NCBI RefSeq assembly: GCF_017873095.1
Contig: NZ_JAGGJU010000012.1
Location: 1 to 64,000 of the forward strand
From: Heterorhizobium halophytocola
GTDB taxonomy: Bacteria; Pseudomonadota; Alphaproteobacteria; Rhizobiales; Rhizobiaceae
Length of the DNA stretch: 64,000 nt
Direction of reading: 5' to 3'
Shown here: piece after piece, positions 41,019 to 50,954 of the stretch
How the letters are laid out: every line of letters starts with the position of its first letter
Numbering within the stretch: position 1 is the stretch's first letter
Program-made: the position numbers and the translations under genes
The notes under the pieces: generated by a model
Databases searched by the model: none
What the model saw: the letters and a program-made list of their open reading frames with translations, nothing else
What the model was told of the DNA's origin: nothing

Positions 41019-43087
41019 CGTCCCTCGCGCCACCACATGCTCGACATCGCCAGCAGGATCAGCGCCAGACCGGCAAAACCGGCAAACAGCGGCATGGTGT
41101 CGACGCCCTTGAGGATCGTCTCGTCGGTCATCCGCACCGTCAGGCGATTGTTATCGGCGACGCGGACCGGACCGTTGACCGGCAGGATGGCCGGCATGCG
41201 GGCACTGCCCTTGCCGCCGTCGAGCCGCGTGGTGATGCCATGTGTGGCCTCGCTCAGCGGCGACAGCGTATCGGTGGTCGAGATCATCGCCTTGAACTCC
41301 GGCGCATCGACGGCACCGACATGGACGAGGGCGGAGAAGTCGCCATTGGTGACGGTGAAGAGACCGGTCTCTTCCATCTGCTTTTCCGCGCGCCACAGGC
41401 CGGGGGCGGCCCTGGTCAGCGCCAGCTGCTCTTCGCGGCCGGAGGGATAATGCACGGTGGCCGGGCCGGGATCGTCGCCGATCGTCTGACGGGTGACGAT
41501 CAGGTTGCGGCCGGTGGCGCGCGCCGTCAGTGCCTCTTCCTCCAGCTCGGGTTCCTTCATCAGCCAGTGGGCGATGCGGCGATAGAGCGAGACATGCGGG
41601 CCGCCGCCTTCGTAGCCGCGGGCCCAGAGCCAGCCCTGGTCGGAGAGCAGCATGGCGACGCGGCCCTTTTCGGCGCGGTTCAGCACCAGCAACGGGCGAT
41701 TGTCGGCCCCGGTCATCACCGTCTCGCCGTCGGTCTGGCCGACATCGATGGTGCGGAACCAGCGCCCCCATTTCGGCGGCTCGGCGGCAGAGCCGTCAAG
41801 ACCGCGGGTCACCGGGTGGCGCTTGCCGATATCCGAGAGCCGCGGATAGAACCCGGCCTGGTCGATGTCGCCGGTCGGGGAGGCCGGCAGGACAGAATTC
41901 AACGGCGTCGCGGCAATCGAGTCCGGACCGGAAAATTCTGGCCCGGCGGCGATCAGCAGCGCTCCGCCATTCTTCACGTAATCGGCGATGTAGTCGTAAT
42001 AGAGGATCGGCAGCACGCCGCGATGCTGGTAGCGGTCGAAGATGATCAGGTCGAAGTCGTGGATCTTGTCGATGAACAGCTCGCGCGTCGGAAAGGCGAT
42101 CAGCGACAGTTCGTTGATCGGCGTGCCGTCCTGCTTTTCCGGCGGCCGCAGAATGGTGAAATGCACCAGATCGACCGAGGCGTCGGATTTCAGCAGGTTG
42201 CGCCAGGCGCGCTCACCGGCATGCGGTTCGCCGGAGACCAGCAGCACGCGCAGGTTTTGACGGATGCCGTCGATCAGCTGGATGGCGCGGTTGTTGGCAT
42301 CGGTCACTTCGCCCGGCAGGCCGGCGACGGAGAATTCGAGGACGTTGGAGCCGGCGCGCGGCACCTTGAAGGTAAAGGGGGTCGGCTGGCCCGGTACCGC
42401 CGTGACGTCGCCGAGCACCTCGCCATTCATGCTGATCGTCACATCGGCGGGCGAGGGCGCGGCAACCCCGTCGTCGAAGACCCGGAAGGTCAGTTCCTGA
42501 TCCTCGCCGACAATGCCGAAGCGCGGGGCACGGACGATCTCGATCCGGCGATCGGTCTCGTCGGCGCGGCCGGTGATCAGGCCGTGCAGTGGCGCATCGA
42601 AGCCGAGCGCCTGGGCATTGGCCGGCAGATCGTGGATCTGTCCGTCGGTCACCATCACCGCGGCGCCGATGCGGGCGGGCGGCACGTCGGCGATCGCCGC
42701 CTTCAACGCCTCGAACAGGCGCGTGGACGGGCTGTCGGAGCTCTCCGGCGTCTTCACCTCGACATAGCGCGGCTCGATATCGGGAAAGCGGGCAAAGCGG
42801 GTCTTCAGTTCGGCCAGCGCCTCGTCGGTCATCGCCTTTCGCTCGGGCGTATCCTGGCTGGCGCTGCGGTCGACAATGACAGGCACGACGGTCGACAGCG
42901 GATCGCGGTTTTCCTGCATCAGCTGCGGGTTGGCCAGTGCCAGCAGCAGGGCGGCGAAGGCGGTCAGCCTCAGCCAGCTGCCGCGCACCGCACGCACGAT
43001 GCCGAGCATGCCGAGCAGCACGGCGCCGACAGCCAGTACGCCGAGAACCCAGAGCGGCAGGAAGGGATCGAAAGCGATGCTGGTCAT
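41015..43087 (-). CDS. Large membrane protein of the MoxR cluster (glutamine-amidotransferase-fold periplasmic domain)
   Basis: This 690-residue protein has two hydrophobic helices at the N terminus (about 10-30 and 38-55), a long soluble region and a C-terminal transmembrane helix (about 660-680). The front part after residue 65 has a von Willebrand A-like look (VPVIVDRSASQD, VMVTDGQIHDLP). Later the class I glutamine-amidotransferase-like fold of this family is likely. Such proteins sit in MoxR/DUF58/BatA clusters of Rhizobiales, thought to act in chaperone-like maturation or envelope stress. The start overlaps the upstream stop by 4 bases. Confidence 0.8.
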   Translation of the reverse strand: MTSIAFDPFLPLWVLGVLAVGAVLLGMLGIVRAVRGSWLRLTAFAALLLALANPQLMQENRDPLSTVVPVIVDRSASQDTPERKAMTDEALAELKTRFARFPDIEPRYVEVKTPESSDSPSTRLFEALKAAIADVPPARIGAAVMVTDGQIHDLPANAQALGFDAPLHGLITGRADETDRRIEIVRAPRFGIVGEDQELTFRVFDDGVAAPSPADVTISMNGEVLGDVTAVPGQPTPFTFKVPRAGSNVLEFSVAGLPGEVTDANNRAIQLIDGIRQNLRVLLVSGEPHAGERAWRNLLKSDASVDLVHFTILRPPEKQDGTPINELSLIAFPTRELFIDKIHDFDLIIFDRYQHRGVLPILYYDYIADYVKNGGALLIAAGPEFSGPDSIAATPLNSVLPASPTGDIDQAGFYPRLSDIGKRHPVTRGLDGSAAEPPKWGRWFRTIDVGQTDGETVMTGADNRPLLVLNRAEKGRVAMLLSDQGWLWARGYEGGGPHVSLYRRIAHWLMKEPELEEEALTARATGRNLIVTRQTIGDDPGPATVHYPSGREEQLALTRAAPGLWRAEKQMEETGLFTVTNGDFSALVHVGAVDAPEFKAMISTTDTLSPLSEATHGITTRLDGGKGSARMPAILPVNGPVRVADNNRLTVRMTDETILKGVDTMPLFAGFAGLALILLAMSSMWWREGR

Positions 43088-45903
43088 TGGCCGAGCCTTT
43101 CCAGCAGGGCCGGGACATGCACCTGGTCCGCCTTGTAGTTGCCCGTCAGCATATACATCATGATATTGACGCCGGCACGGTAGGAGAGTTCTCGCTGGCG
43201 CTCATCCGGCGGCACGGTCGGCATCAGCGGCTGGCCGTTGGCGTCGATCGCCCAGGCGCCCAGCAGGTCGTTGCCGGTGATCATGATCGGAGACACGCCG
43301 TCGGCCGACGATGTCACGCCGCCGCTGGCGGACTTCGCCTCCTGCCGCGCCTCGACCCAGAGCGGGCTGCCGGAATAGCGACCGGGAAAGCTCGACAGCA
43401 GATAGAAGGCGCGGGTCAGAACGTGATCGGAGGGCACCGGCTCCAGCGGGGGAATGTCGATGCTGGCAAGGATCGCCTGCAGGCGCTGGCCGTTCGGCGT
43501 CGGTCCGCCGTCATTGCCAAGGCTGGACAGCTGGTCGCGTGTGTCGAACAGCACGGTGCCGCCGGCGCGCATATAGGCGTCGATGCGGCTGACGGTTGCC
43601 GCTGACGGCATCGGCGCACTGGCCGAAACCGGCCAGAACAGGATCGGATAGAAGGACAGCTCATCCTTGGAGATGTCGACGCCGACCGGCTCTCCGGGTT
43701 CCAGCGTGGTGCGATAGGTGAGAAACTCGGTCAGCCCTTCAAGCCCTTCGCGCGACAGCGTGTCGACGTCGTCCTCGCCGGTGATGACATAGGCAAGATG
43801 GGTATTGTCGAGCCGCTCGAGCACCTGGGCGTCGCCGGGCTTGCTATCGTCGGCGCGGGCAGGCGGCGCCGGTGACAGGGCGAAGATCGCGGCGATGGCC
43901 ATACCACCGGCCGTCGCGGCGGCGCGACGCGGAATGCGCGCAAAGGCGCCGTTCATGAACAGTACGATCAGTGCATCGAGGAAGAGCAGGGCGAGCGCGA
44001 GCGCCAGCAGCGTCGGCTTCAGTGGGGTTGCCTGCGCACCGATCAGCGGCTCGCGGCTGATGCCGGAGACACCGGCAAGATCGAGCGGCTTCAACTCGGC
44101 CCGATCGGGCAACAGGTTGAGCGCGGTAAAGCCGTCCTCGCTGCCATAGAGGCCCGGCGGATTGTCGAAGCTCGCTGCCAGCGGCTTGGCCGGGCCGAGG
44201 TCGAGCGGGCGAGCGCTCCCGGCGTCGGCGGTGAGGGCACCGTCGGCTGTCAGCAGTCGCCAGGGTGCGACGCTCGTTGCCGCCTGCGGATCGGCGCTGT
44301 CGCCGGCCGCTGCCGTTGCCGGCGAGAGCTGTACGAGGCGGCGCAGCATTTCGACGAAGTCGCCGGAGATCGGCAGGTTGGACCATGTGGCCTCGGCGGT
44401 CACGTGAAAGAGCACGATACGACCCCGGCCGATGGCGCGGGCGGTCACCAGCGGCGTGCCGTCGGCAAGGCTCGCCCAGGTGCGCTCGGCAAGATCCGGC
44501 GTCGGTTCGGCCAGAACCTGGCGCTTGACGCTGACATCGGTCGGGCGCGGCATGCCGGCAAAGGGTCCGTTGGCGGGAAAATCGGCAAGCGGTTGCGGCT
44601 CGGCCCAGGATAGCGCGCCGCCGAGCGCGCGCTCGCCCTGGCGCAGGGTCACCGGCACCAGCGGATCGCCGGTCGGCGTCGCTGCCAGCCGCGGTCCGGC
44701 AAAGCGGATCAGCGTGCCGCCGCGGCCGATCCAGCGCTGCAGCGGATCATAGACATCGGGCGGCAGTCGGCCGATATCGGCCATGACGATGGCGGACGGG
44801 TTCTGCGTCAGCAGTTCCGGGATCGAGACGGCGAGGTCCGATTCCTTCGGCTTGATCAGATCGGCATAGGGATCGAGTGCGCGGTCGATGTAGTAGAGCG
44901 GCGACAGCAGCGGCTGGAATTCGTCGTTGCTGTCGCCTGCGAGCAGTGCCACGCGGCGGCGGCGGAAGCCGTCGTCGAGCAGATGCACGGAGCCGGCCGT
45001 CGCAAGCCCGGCCACCGAGACGCGGGCAAAATCGTTGCGGAGCTCGAAGGGGGCTGCGATCTCGCCGCGCGCGGTGGCCGCACCCGCCGGGAATGTGATC
45101 GTCCCGGAGGCGATGGCGCGGCCCTGGGCATCCTGTGCATTGACGGTGATGGTCCGTGCGTCTGCGGTCGTCAGGCGACTGGCGGTGACAGCGAGGGCAT
45201 CGGCACCATTGCTGGCACTGGTCAGCGCAATGGCGGCATTGCCATCGCCTTCGATTATCCGGAACTGGCGCGGCGACAGCGCTTGTAGCGCGGAAATCGT
45301 CTCGTCTGGATCATCCCCTTGGCGGGCCATGCCGTCGGTGAGGAAGGCGAGCGTTCCGGGGCGGGTGCCGTCGAGCGCCTCCTTCAGCGCCTGGATGGCG
45401 TCCGGCCGGTTGGCGCCGAGCGGCCGGGGGCCGGTGGCGACCAGCTTCTTTTCGGCCGCTGCGGCAACACTTGGCGTGGCGTCCTGCCGGTCTTCGGCGG
45501 TAAAGACGATCGAGACGGGCACATCGGCGCCGTCGGCTTCGGCAATCAACGCCTCTGCCGTCTGGCGGCGGCGCTCCCAGTCGCCGGCCGAGGCCCAGCT
45601 GTTGTCGATCACCAGCACCAGCGGGCCGTCGCCGGACACCGAATTGCTGCGCGGGTCCAGCACCGGATCGGCGAGGGCGACGATTACCAGCGCGGCCATC
45701 AGGATGCGCAGCAGCGTCAGCCACCACGGGCTCTTGGCCGGTGTCTCCTCGCGCTTCAGGATGGTGGCGAGGATCTTCAGCGGCGGAAACACCTCCTGGC
45801 GCGGCCGCGGCGGGGTCAGTTTCAGCAGCCACCAGATTAGCGGCAGGGCGGCAAGGGCGACCAGAACGAAGGGTGTCGTGAAGGCAAGCGACAGGAAACT
45901 CAC
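43084..45903 (-). CDS. BatA-like DUF4159 membrane protein of the MoxR cluster
   Basis: The start is a GTG at 45903 overlapping the DUF58 stop (GTGA); the longer upstream frame is a shadow of that gene. The product is 939 residues: an aerotolerance-type BatA N terminus with two helices (residues about 6-27 and 58-78, separated by KLTPPRPRQEVFPPLKIL), a vWA-like section (LVLVIDNSWASAG), a long periplasmic part, a helix near 650-700, and a C-terminal DUF4159 domain (VGVDISKDELSFYPILFWPV, GGTVLFDTRDQ). Like its neighbours it is part of an operon with the MoxR AAA+ ATPase. Confidence 0.87.
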   Translation of the reverse strand: MSFLSLAFTTPFVLVALAALPLIWWLLKLTPPRPRQEVFPPLKILATILKREETPAKSPWWLTLLRILMAALVIVALADPVLDPRSNSVSGDGPLVLVIDNSWASAGDWERRRQTAEALIAEADGADVPVSIVFTAEDRQDATPSVAAAAEKKLVATGPRPLGANRPDAIQALKEALDGTRPGTLAFLTDGMARQGDDPDETISALQALSPRQFRIIEGDGNAAIALTSASNGADALAVTASRLTTADARTITVNAQDAQGRAIASGTITFPAGAATARGEIAAPFELRNDFARVSVAGLATAGSVHLLDDGFRRRRVALLAGDSNDEFQPLLSPLYYIDRALDPYADLIKPKESDLAVSIPELLTQNPSAIVMADIGRLPPDVYDPLQRWIGRGGTLIRFAGPRLAATPTGDPLVPVTLRQGERALGGALSWAEPQPLADFPANGPFAGMPRPTDVSVKRQVLAEPTPDLAERTWASLADGTPLVTARAIGRGRIVLFHVTAEATWSNLPISGDFVEMLRRLVQLSPATAAAGDSADPQAATSVAPWRLLTADGALTADAGSARPLDLGPAKPLAASFDNPPGLYGSEDGFTALNLLPDRAELKPLDLAGVSGISREPLIGAQATPLKPTLLALALALLFLDALIVLFMNGAFARIPRRAAATAGGMAIAAIFALSPAPPARADDSKPGDAQVLERLDNTHLAYVITGEDDVDTLSREGLEGLTEFLTYRTTLEPGEPVGVDISKDELSFYPILFWPVSASAPMPSAATVSRIDAYMRAGGTVLFDTRDQLSSLGNDGGPTPNGQRLQAILASIDIPPLEPVPSDHVLTRAFYLLSSFPGRYSGSPLWVEARQEAKSASGGVTSSADGVSPIMITGNDLLGAWAIDANGQPLMPTVPPDERQRELSYRAGVNIMMYMLTGNYKADQVHVPALLERLGQ

Positions 45904-46820
45904 GAGCGGGCACTCCTGTCGCTGAGCGGGGGCGTGCCGGAGAGATACATGTGGATGGCGACCAGCGCCTGCGAGGCGAGCTGGTCGGTGCGATGGGTGA
46001 CGAAGCTCCAGCCGAGCCGGCGCATGCCTTCCCCGAGCCGGTCCCGGCGGGCGGTATAGGCCAGGCGGTAGTCGTCGCGCAGGGTCTCTGCCCGCCCGGA
46101 TGTCAGCTTTTCGCCGGTTTCCGGGTCGGAAAATTCGGTCCGCCCGGCATAGGGGAAGTCTTCCTCGGCAGGGTCGGCGATCTCGATGACATGGCCGCGC
46201 TGGCCGCGTTTTGCCAGAGGCGCGATCTGGCTCAGAATGGCGTCGGCATCGTCGAGAAAATCGCCGATCAGCACGAGGTCGCTTGCGCCGCGCACCATGG
46301 CTGTATCGGGCATGCCGGTGATCGCCGGCGCATGAATGAGCGCTGCGGCCAGCCGTTCGGCGGCATTGCGCGCCGCAACCGGCTCCATCACGCCGGGGCA
46401 GCCGATCCGCTCCCCGGACCGGGCAAGGATTTCGGCCAGCGCCAGCATGATGACCAGCGCGCGACCTTCCTTCGACACATGGCCGAGCGTCGACTTGAAC
46501 ATCATCGAGGGCGACAGGTCGGCCCAGAGCCAGACGGTATGGGCGGCCTCCCATTCGCGGTCGCGGATGTAGAGATGATCATCGCGGGCCGAGCGCCGCC
46601 AGTCGATGCGCGACAGGCTCTCGCCGTCGGAATAGGGGCGAAACTGCCAGAAATTCTCGCCGATGCCGCGCTTGCGGCGGCCATGCCAGCCGGCAATCAC
46701 CGTATTGGCGATCCGCTTGGCCTCGACCATGCAGTCGGGCACCAGAGTCGCGCGCTGACGGGCGCGGCCGAGCGCATCCGCTGCCGGGGTCTGCTCGACG
46801 ATCTGGCCGATCGATGCCAT
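45900..46820 (-). CDS. DUF58 protein of the MoxR cluster
   Basis: This 306-residue protein carries the DUF58 signature: FRPYSDGESLSRIDWRRSARDDHLYIRDREWE, followed by a vWA-like strand VWLWADLSPSMMFKS with a MIDAS-like DxSxS motif. DUF58 proteins are regular partners of MoxR ATPases. It lies 16 bases after the MoxR gene and overlaps the next start. It is predicted soluble or membrane-associated. Confidence 0.9.
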   Translation of the reverse strand: MASIGQIVEQTPAADALGRARQRATLVPDCMVEAKRIANTVIAGWHGRRKRGIGENFWQFRPYSDGESLSRIDWRRSARDDHLYIRDREWEAAHTVWLWADLSPSMMFKSTLGHVSKEGRALVIMLALAEILARSGERIGCPGVMEPVAARNAAERLAAALIHAPAITGMPDTAMVRGASDLVLIGDFLDDADAILSQIAPLAKRGQRGHVIEIADPAEEDFPYAGRTEFSDPETGEKLTSGRAETLRDDYRLAYTARRDRLGEGMRRLGWSFVTHRTDQLASQALVAIHMYLSGTPPLSDRSARS

Positions 46821-46836
46821 CAGCTATTCAACTTTC

Positions 46837-47847
46837 TCAGCCAAGCCGGTCGGCGAGGCCGGCAATCAGGTCGCGGATCGAGGTTCCCTCGGCGCGTGCG
46901 ACAAAGGTCAGTGCCATGCGATGCTGCAGCACGGGTTCGGCGAGCGCCTTCACGTCGTCGATCGATGGGGCCAGCCGTCCTTCGTAGAGCGCGCGGGCGC
47001 GGGCGCAGAGCATCAGCGCCTGGCCGGCGCGTGGGCCCGGGCCCCAGGCGACCTGCTTGTCGGTCTGGCTGTCGCCCTGGTTCGGGCGGGCCGAGCGGAC
47101 CAGTTGCAGGATGGCATCGACCACGGTGTCGGAGACCGGCATCTGCCGGATCAGTTTCTGAATTTCCGACAGCCGCTCGGCGGTGATCACCGGCTGCGGG
47201 TCGGCCTCGTGCATGCCGGTGGTTTCCAGCAGGATGCGACGCTCGGCTTCCAGCGCGGGATAATCGACGTCGACCTGCATCAGGAAGCGGTCGAGCTGCG
47301 CTTCGGGCAGCGGATAGGTACCTTCCTGCTCCAGCGGGTTCTGGGTGGCGAGCACGTGGAAGGGGGATGGCAGATCCATGGTCTGGCCGGCGACCGTCAC
47401 GTGATATTCCTGCATCGACTGCAGCAGTGCCGACTGGGTGCGCGGGCTGGCGCGGTTGATCTCGTCGGCCATCAGCAGCTGGGCGAAAACCGGGCCGCGG
47501 ACGAAGCGGAAAGACCGGCGGCCGGTCTCGTCCTGATCCATTACCTCGGTGCCGAGAATGTCGGACGGCATCAGGTCGGGGGTGAACTGGATCCGGTTGG
47601 CGTTGAGGCCGAGGACGGTGCCGAGCGTGGTCACAAGCTTGGTCTTGGCCAGTCCCGGCACGCCGACCAGCAGCGCATGGCCGCCCGAAAGGATGGCCAG
47701 CAGCGTGTTTTCGACGACGCTTTCCTGGCCGAAGATCGCCTTGGAGACTTCCGCCCGCACTGTTGCGATGTCTGCCAGCGCCCGTTCGGCGGCATCGACG
47801 GCGGATTTTTCATCCAGAACGCCGTCAGACGTCGTGTTCATCCCCAT
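46837..47847 (-). CDS. MoxR-family AAA+ ATPase
   Basis: This 336-residue protein is the first gene of a five-gene operon. Walker A is GVPGLAKTKLV (with A in place of the usual G before KT, common in MoxR), Walker B LLMADEINRASPRTQSALL, and sensor 1 is in VLATQNPLEQEGTYPLPEAQLDRF. MoxR ATPases act as chaperones assembling metal or cofactor proteins or vWA-domain complexes. The DUF58 and BatA-like partners follow in order. Confidence 0.93.
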   Translation of the reverse strand: MGMNTTSDGVLDEKSAVDAAERALADIATVRAEVSKAIFGQESVVENTLLAILSGGHALLVGVPGLAKTKLVTTLGTVLGLNANRIQFTPDLMPSDILGTEVMDQDETGRRSFRFVRGPVFAQLLMADEINRASPRTQSALLQSMQEYHVTVAGQTMDLPSPFHVLATQNPLEQEGTYPLPEAQLDRFLMQVDVDYPALEAERRILLETTGMHEADPQPVITAERLSEIQKLIRQMPVSDTVVDAILQLVRSARPNQGDSQTDKQVAWGPGPRAGQALMLCARARALYEGRLAPSIDDVKALAEPVLQHRMALTFVARAEGTSIRDLIAGLADRLG

Positions 47848-48021
47848 GCGACTCTCCGTTTGGTTTGCCCGGCTCTGTTTCGCGTAGCACGGCGGCGAAT
47901 CATCCGGCTATCCGTTTTTTCAGCTGCAGAATTAACTTATTGCGCGTGACCCGGCTGACAAGCACGCCGTGAATGACTATCTCGTGAGAAATACCTTATG
48001 AGAAAAAACCGGGACGCAATA

Positions 48022-48645
48022 ATGGCAGACGGAGCTCTCAATGCGGGCCAGGATGCGGCCGGACTGGCTGCCCTCATCCAGCGTGCGTCGGACCAGTCGA
48101 ACGGCAAAAACGGCGCGCTGCCGCCTGTGGAACGCTGGAATCCGCCCGATTGCGGCGATATCGACATGGAAATCGGGGCCGACGGCACCTGGTTCTACAT
48201 GGGCACGCCGATCGGCCGCGCGCCGCTGGTGCGGTTGTTCTCCACTGTTCTGCGCCGCGACGAGGACGGAAAGACCTATCTCGTCACACCTGTGGAAAAG
48301 GTCGGCATCCGCGTCGTCGATGCCCCGTTTCTGGCCGTCGAGATGTCCTGCAGCGGAGAGGGCGCTGAGCAGCGCCTGACATTTCGCACCAATGTCGGCG
48401 ATGTCGTGGAGGCCGGGGCAGAGCATGGCCTGCGGTTTTCCATCGACGGCGAAGGGGCCGAGCTGAAGCCCTATCTGCATGTGCGCGGCCGGCTGGAAGC
48501 GCTGGTGTCCCGCGCCGTGATGTATGATCTCGTCGACCTCGGCGAGGACATCGAGATCGACGGCGTTCTGATGTTTGCCGTGCGCTCAGGCGGCTCGGTG
48601 TTTCCCATCATGCCGGCGGCCGAACTGGAGAGATTGTCGCGATGA
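48022..48645 (+). CDS. DUF1285 protein
   Basis: The product is 207 residues from the ATG at 48022, with 47998 upstream as an alternative. It shows DUF1285 features: PPVERWNPPDCGDIDMEIGADGTWFYMGTPIGR and KTYLVTPVEKVGI. The family is soluble and of unknown function. Its last bases overlap the ATG of the Nudix gene (ATGA), and the DUF1285-Nudix-cca order next to MoxR genes is conserved in Rhizobiales. It is divergent from the MoxR operon. Confidence 0.87.
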   Translation: MADGALNAGQDAAGLAALIQRASDQSNGKNGALPPVERWNPPDCGDIDMEIGADGTWFYMGTPIGRAPLVRLFSTVLRRDEDGKTYLVTPVEKVGIRVVDAPFLAVEMSCSGEGAEQRLTFRTNVGDVVEAGAEHGLRFSIDGEGAELKPYLHVRGRLEALVSRAVMYDLVDLGEDIEIDGVLMFAVRSGGSVFPIMPAAELERLSR

Positions 48646-49280
48646 CGCTCGCCGGGCAGAGATTTACGGCGGACGACTTTCGCCGCCGCGCGCTCAACCA
48701 GTCGGGTGCGCCGATCGATGAGGCCTGGCGCGATCACGGCGATCACCTGCTCAATCCCGAAACCATCCTGGAAGTGGCCGACCTGAAGCTGAAGGATGCG
48801 GCCGTGCTGATCGGCGTCATCGACGACCAGGATGCGCCGCGGGTGATCCTGACCCAGCGCACGGCAACGCTGCGCAAGCATTCCGGGCAGATCTCGCTGC
48901 CGGGTGGCGGCATCGACGATACCGATGCCTCGCCGGAAGAGGCGGCCTTGCGCGAGGCCGAGGAAGAGATCGGTCTCGATCCGGCGCTGGTCGAGCCGCT
49001 GGCACGGCTGCCGGTCTATCTTGCCGGCAGCGGTTTTCGCATCGTGCCCGTGCTGTCGCTGATCAAGCCCGGCTTCTCGCTGAAGCCCAATCCCGACGAG
49101 GTGGCGGAAGTCTTCGACGTGCCGCTGTCGTTCCTGATGGACCCGGACAATCATCGGCAGGAAAGCCGGATGTGGCAGGGGCGCGTGCGCCACATCTACG
49201 CCATGCCCTATGGTGAGCGCTATATCTGGGGCATTACCGCCGGCATCCTGCGCACCCTTTATGAAAGGCTTTATGCATGA
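48642..49280 (+). CDS. Nudix CoA pyrophosphatase (NudL/YeaB type)
   Basis: This 212-residue protein has TQRTATLRKHSGQISLPGG, the CoA-pyrophosphatase-specific segment ahead of the Nudix box, then GIDDTDASPEEAALREAEEEIG, a complete box with REAEEEIG. It probably hydrolyses coenzyme A or its derivatives to phosphopantetheine and 3',5'-ADP. It is coupled to the DUF1285 gene upstream and overlaps the CCA transferase start at 49277. Confidence 0.92.
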   Translation: MTLAGQRFTADDFRRRALNQSGAPIDEAWRDHGDHLLNPETILEVADLKLKDAAVLIGVIDDQDAPRVILTQRTATLRKHSGQISLPGGGIDDTDASPEEAALREAEEEIGLDPALVEPLARLPVYLAGSGFRIVPVLSLIKPGFSLKPNPDEVAEVFDVPLSFLMDPDNHRQESRMWQGRVRHIYAMPYGERYIWGITAGILRTLYERLYA

Positions 49281-50524
49281 CCAATCTCTCCGCCGAGGCG
49301 TGGTTTCAGTCGCCAAGGCTCGCCCGCGTGTTCGATCTGCTGAACCGGGACGGCGGCGAGGTGCGGGTCGTGGGCGGTGCCGTGCGCAACAGCCTGATGG
49401 GGCTCGACGTCGAGGATATCGATCTGGCAACGACGCTGTCGCCGCAGGACGTGACCCGCAGGGCAGGGGCCGATGGCATCAAGGCGGTGCCGACGGGGAT
49501 CGATCACGGCACCGTCACGCTGGTGATCGAGGGGCAGCCCTTCGAGGTGACGACGCTGCGCCGCGATGTCGAGACCGACGGGCGCCATGCCGAGGTCGCC
49601 TTCGGCGTCGACTGGGCGGAAGATGCCGCCCGCCGCGACCTGACGATCAATGCCCTCTATGCCGGTGCCGACGGGGAGGTCATCGACCTGGTCGACGGGC
49701 TTTCCGATATCGAGACGGGCACCGTGCGCTTCATCGGCGATGCCGCCCGGCGGATCGACGAGGACTATCTGCGGGTGCTGCGCTTCTTCCGCTTCTTTGC
49801 CTGGTACGGCAAGGGCCGCCCCGATGCCGACGGCCTGCGGGCAAGCGCGCGGGCCAAGGCCAAGCTGTCGACGCTGTCGGCCGAGCGGGTCTGGGCCGAG
49901 ACGAAGAAGCTGCTGTCTGCGCCCGATCCGGGCCGGGCGCTGCTCTGGATGCGCCAGTCGGGCGTGCTGAGCGCCGTGCTGCCGGAAACGGAAAAATGGG
50001 GGATCGATGCGATCCCGGGGCTGGTCAGGGCCGAGCAGGCGCTTCACTGGACGCCCGATCCGCTGCTGCGGCTGGCGGCAATCGTGCCGCGCGATGCCGA
50101 GCGGCTGGCGGCGATGGCCGAACGCCTGCGCTTGTCGAAGGTGGAGGCCACCTGCCTGGACCGATTTGCCAAGGCGCCAAGCGTCGACGCCGACACCAAG
50201 CAGGCGGCCCTGGACCGGATGATCTATCGCAATCACAAGCAGGGTATCGTCTACCGGCTGAAGCTGGAGCTCGCATCGGCCCGGGAGGCGCTGACCCGGG
50301 GGCAGGGGGCGATGGAGACGGTGGCGCGCTATGCCACGCTGCTCAGCCGTGCCGAGGCCTTCGAGGCGCCGCAGATGCCGGTCGCGGGCGGTGATTTGCT
50401 GGCTGCCGGCATTCCGGCCGGGCCGGAACTCGGACAGAAGCTGAAGACACTCGAGGAAGAGTGGGTAAACAGCAATTTCGCCCTTGATCGCGACAAGCTG
50501 CTGGAACGGTTGAAGGGCGGCTGA
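49277..50524 (+). CDS. cca: CCA tRNA nucleotidyltransferase
   Basis: This 415-residue protein is a class II tRNA nucleotidyltransferase/poly(A) polymerase family member. The signature is RVVGGAVRNSLMG followed by the catalytic EDIDLAT aspartates. RRDLTINALY and the RVLRFFRFFA segment bind tRNA and define nucleotide choice. It adds or repairs the 3' CCA of tRNAs. It overlaps the Nudix stop by 4 bases and is third in the DUF1285 operon. Confidence 0.93.
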   Translation: MTNLSAEAWFQSPRLARVFDLLNRDGGEVRVVGGAVRNSLMGLDVEDIDLATTLSPQDVTRRAGADGIKAVPTGIDHGTVTLVIEGQPFEVTTLRRDVETDGRHAEVAFGVDWAEDAARRDLTINALYAGADGEVIDLVDGLSDIETGTVRFIGDAARRIDEDYLRVLRFFRFFAWYGKGRPDADGLRASARAKAKLSTLSAERVWAETKKLLSAPDPGRALLWMRQSGVLSAVLPETEKWGIDAIPGLVRAEQALHWTPDPLLRLAAIVPRDAERLAAMAERLRLSKVEATCLDRFAKAPSVDADTKQAALDRMIYRNHKQGIVYRLKLELASAREALTRGQGAMETVARYATLLSRAEAFEAPQMPVAGGDLLAAGIPAGPELGQKLKTLEEEWVNSNFALDRDKLLERLKGG

Positions 50525-50566
50525 ACCGCCGCCCCTTGAGAGCCGAGATGTGCCGCTGCCTGATTG

Positions 50567-50752
50567 TCAGGCCGCCTTTGCGTCGTCCCGGATGCGTTGC
50601 TTGATGTTGTCGACCATGTTTTCGCGCACCACGGTCTCGCCGTGGGTTTCGCGCAGATGCTCGACAGCGCGGCGGACAACCTCCGCGTCATCCTCTGCAC
50701 GGGCATGCCATTTGCAGCCCGGCACCAAGGTACCACATTCGAACAGTCTCAT
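50567..50752 (-). CDS. DUF1059 small protein
   Basis: This 61-residue protein starts at the ATG at 50752, with GAGGAGG just upstream; the longer frame to 50800 is not used. MRLFECGTLVPGCKWHARAEDDAEVVRRAVEHLRETHG is the DUF1059 pattern with two cysteines and two histidines that may bind metal. Convergent with cca. The function is unknown. Confidence 0.85.
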   Translation of the reverse strand: MRLFECGTLVPGCKWHARAEDDAEVVRRAVEHLRETHGETVVRENMVDNIKQRIRDDAKAA

Positions 50753-50954
50753 TGGATTTCCTCCTCTTCTCGATGGCGCCAGGTTTTCAGATCGATACAA
50801 CTGGGGCGCCTATTGTCCTGATATTTCAGGGCAATTCGTAGATGAGTATGCATCATTCGGGCCCGGTCGCAGCGCCCGAATGGCTTGTCGGTATAGCGAA
50901 CGTACCGGCTCGACCGGTCTCCTCAGCCCGGTCGACAGTGCGATCGTCGTGCTT

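Noticed and set aside
41240..43138. A 632-codon plus-strand frame
   Set aside because: It is antisense to the MoxR-cluster membrane protein, with no domain and no binding site.
43084..46554. An 1156-codon reading of the DUF4159 gene
   Set aside because: Upstream of the GTG at 45903 it is only the shadow of the DUF58 gene, and the GTGA overlap marks the real start.
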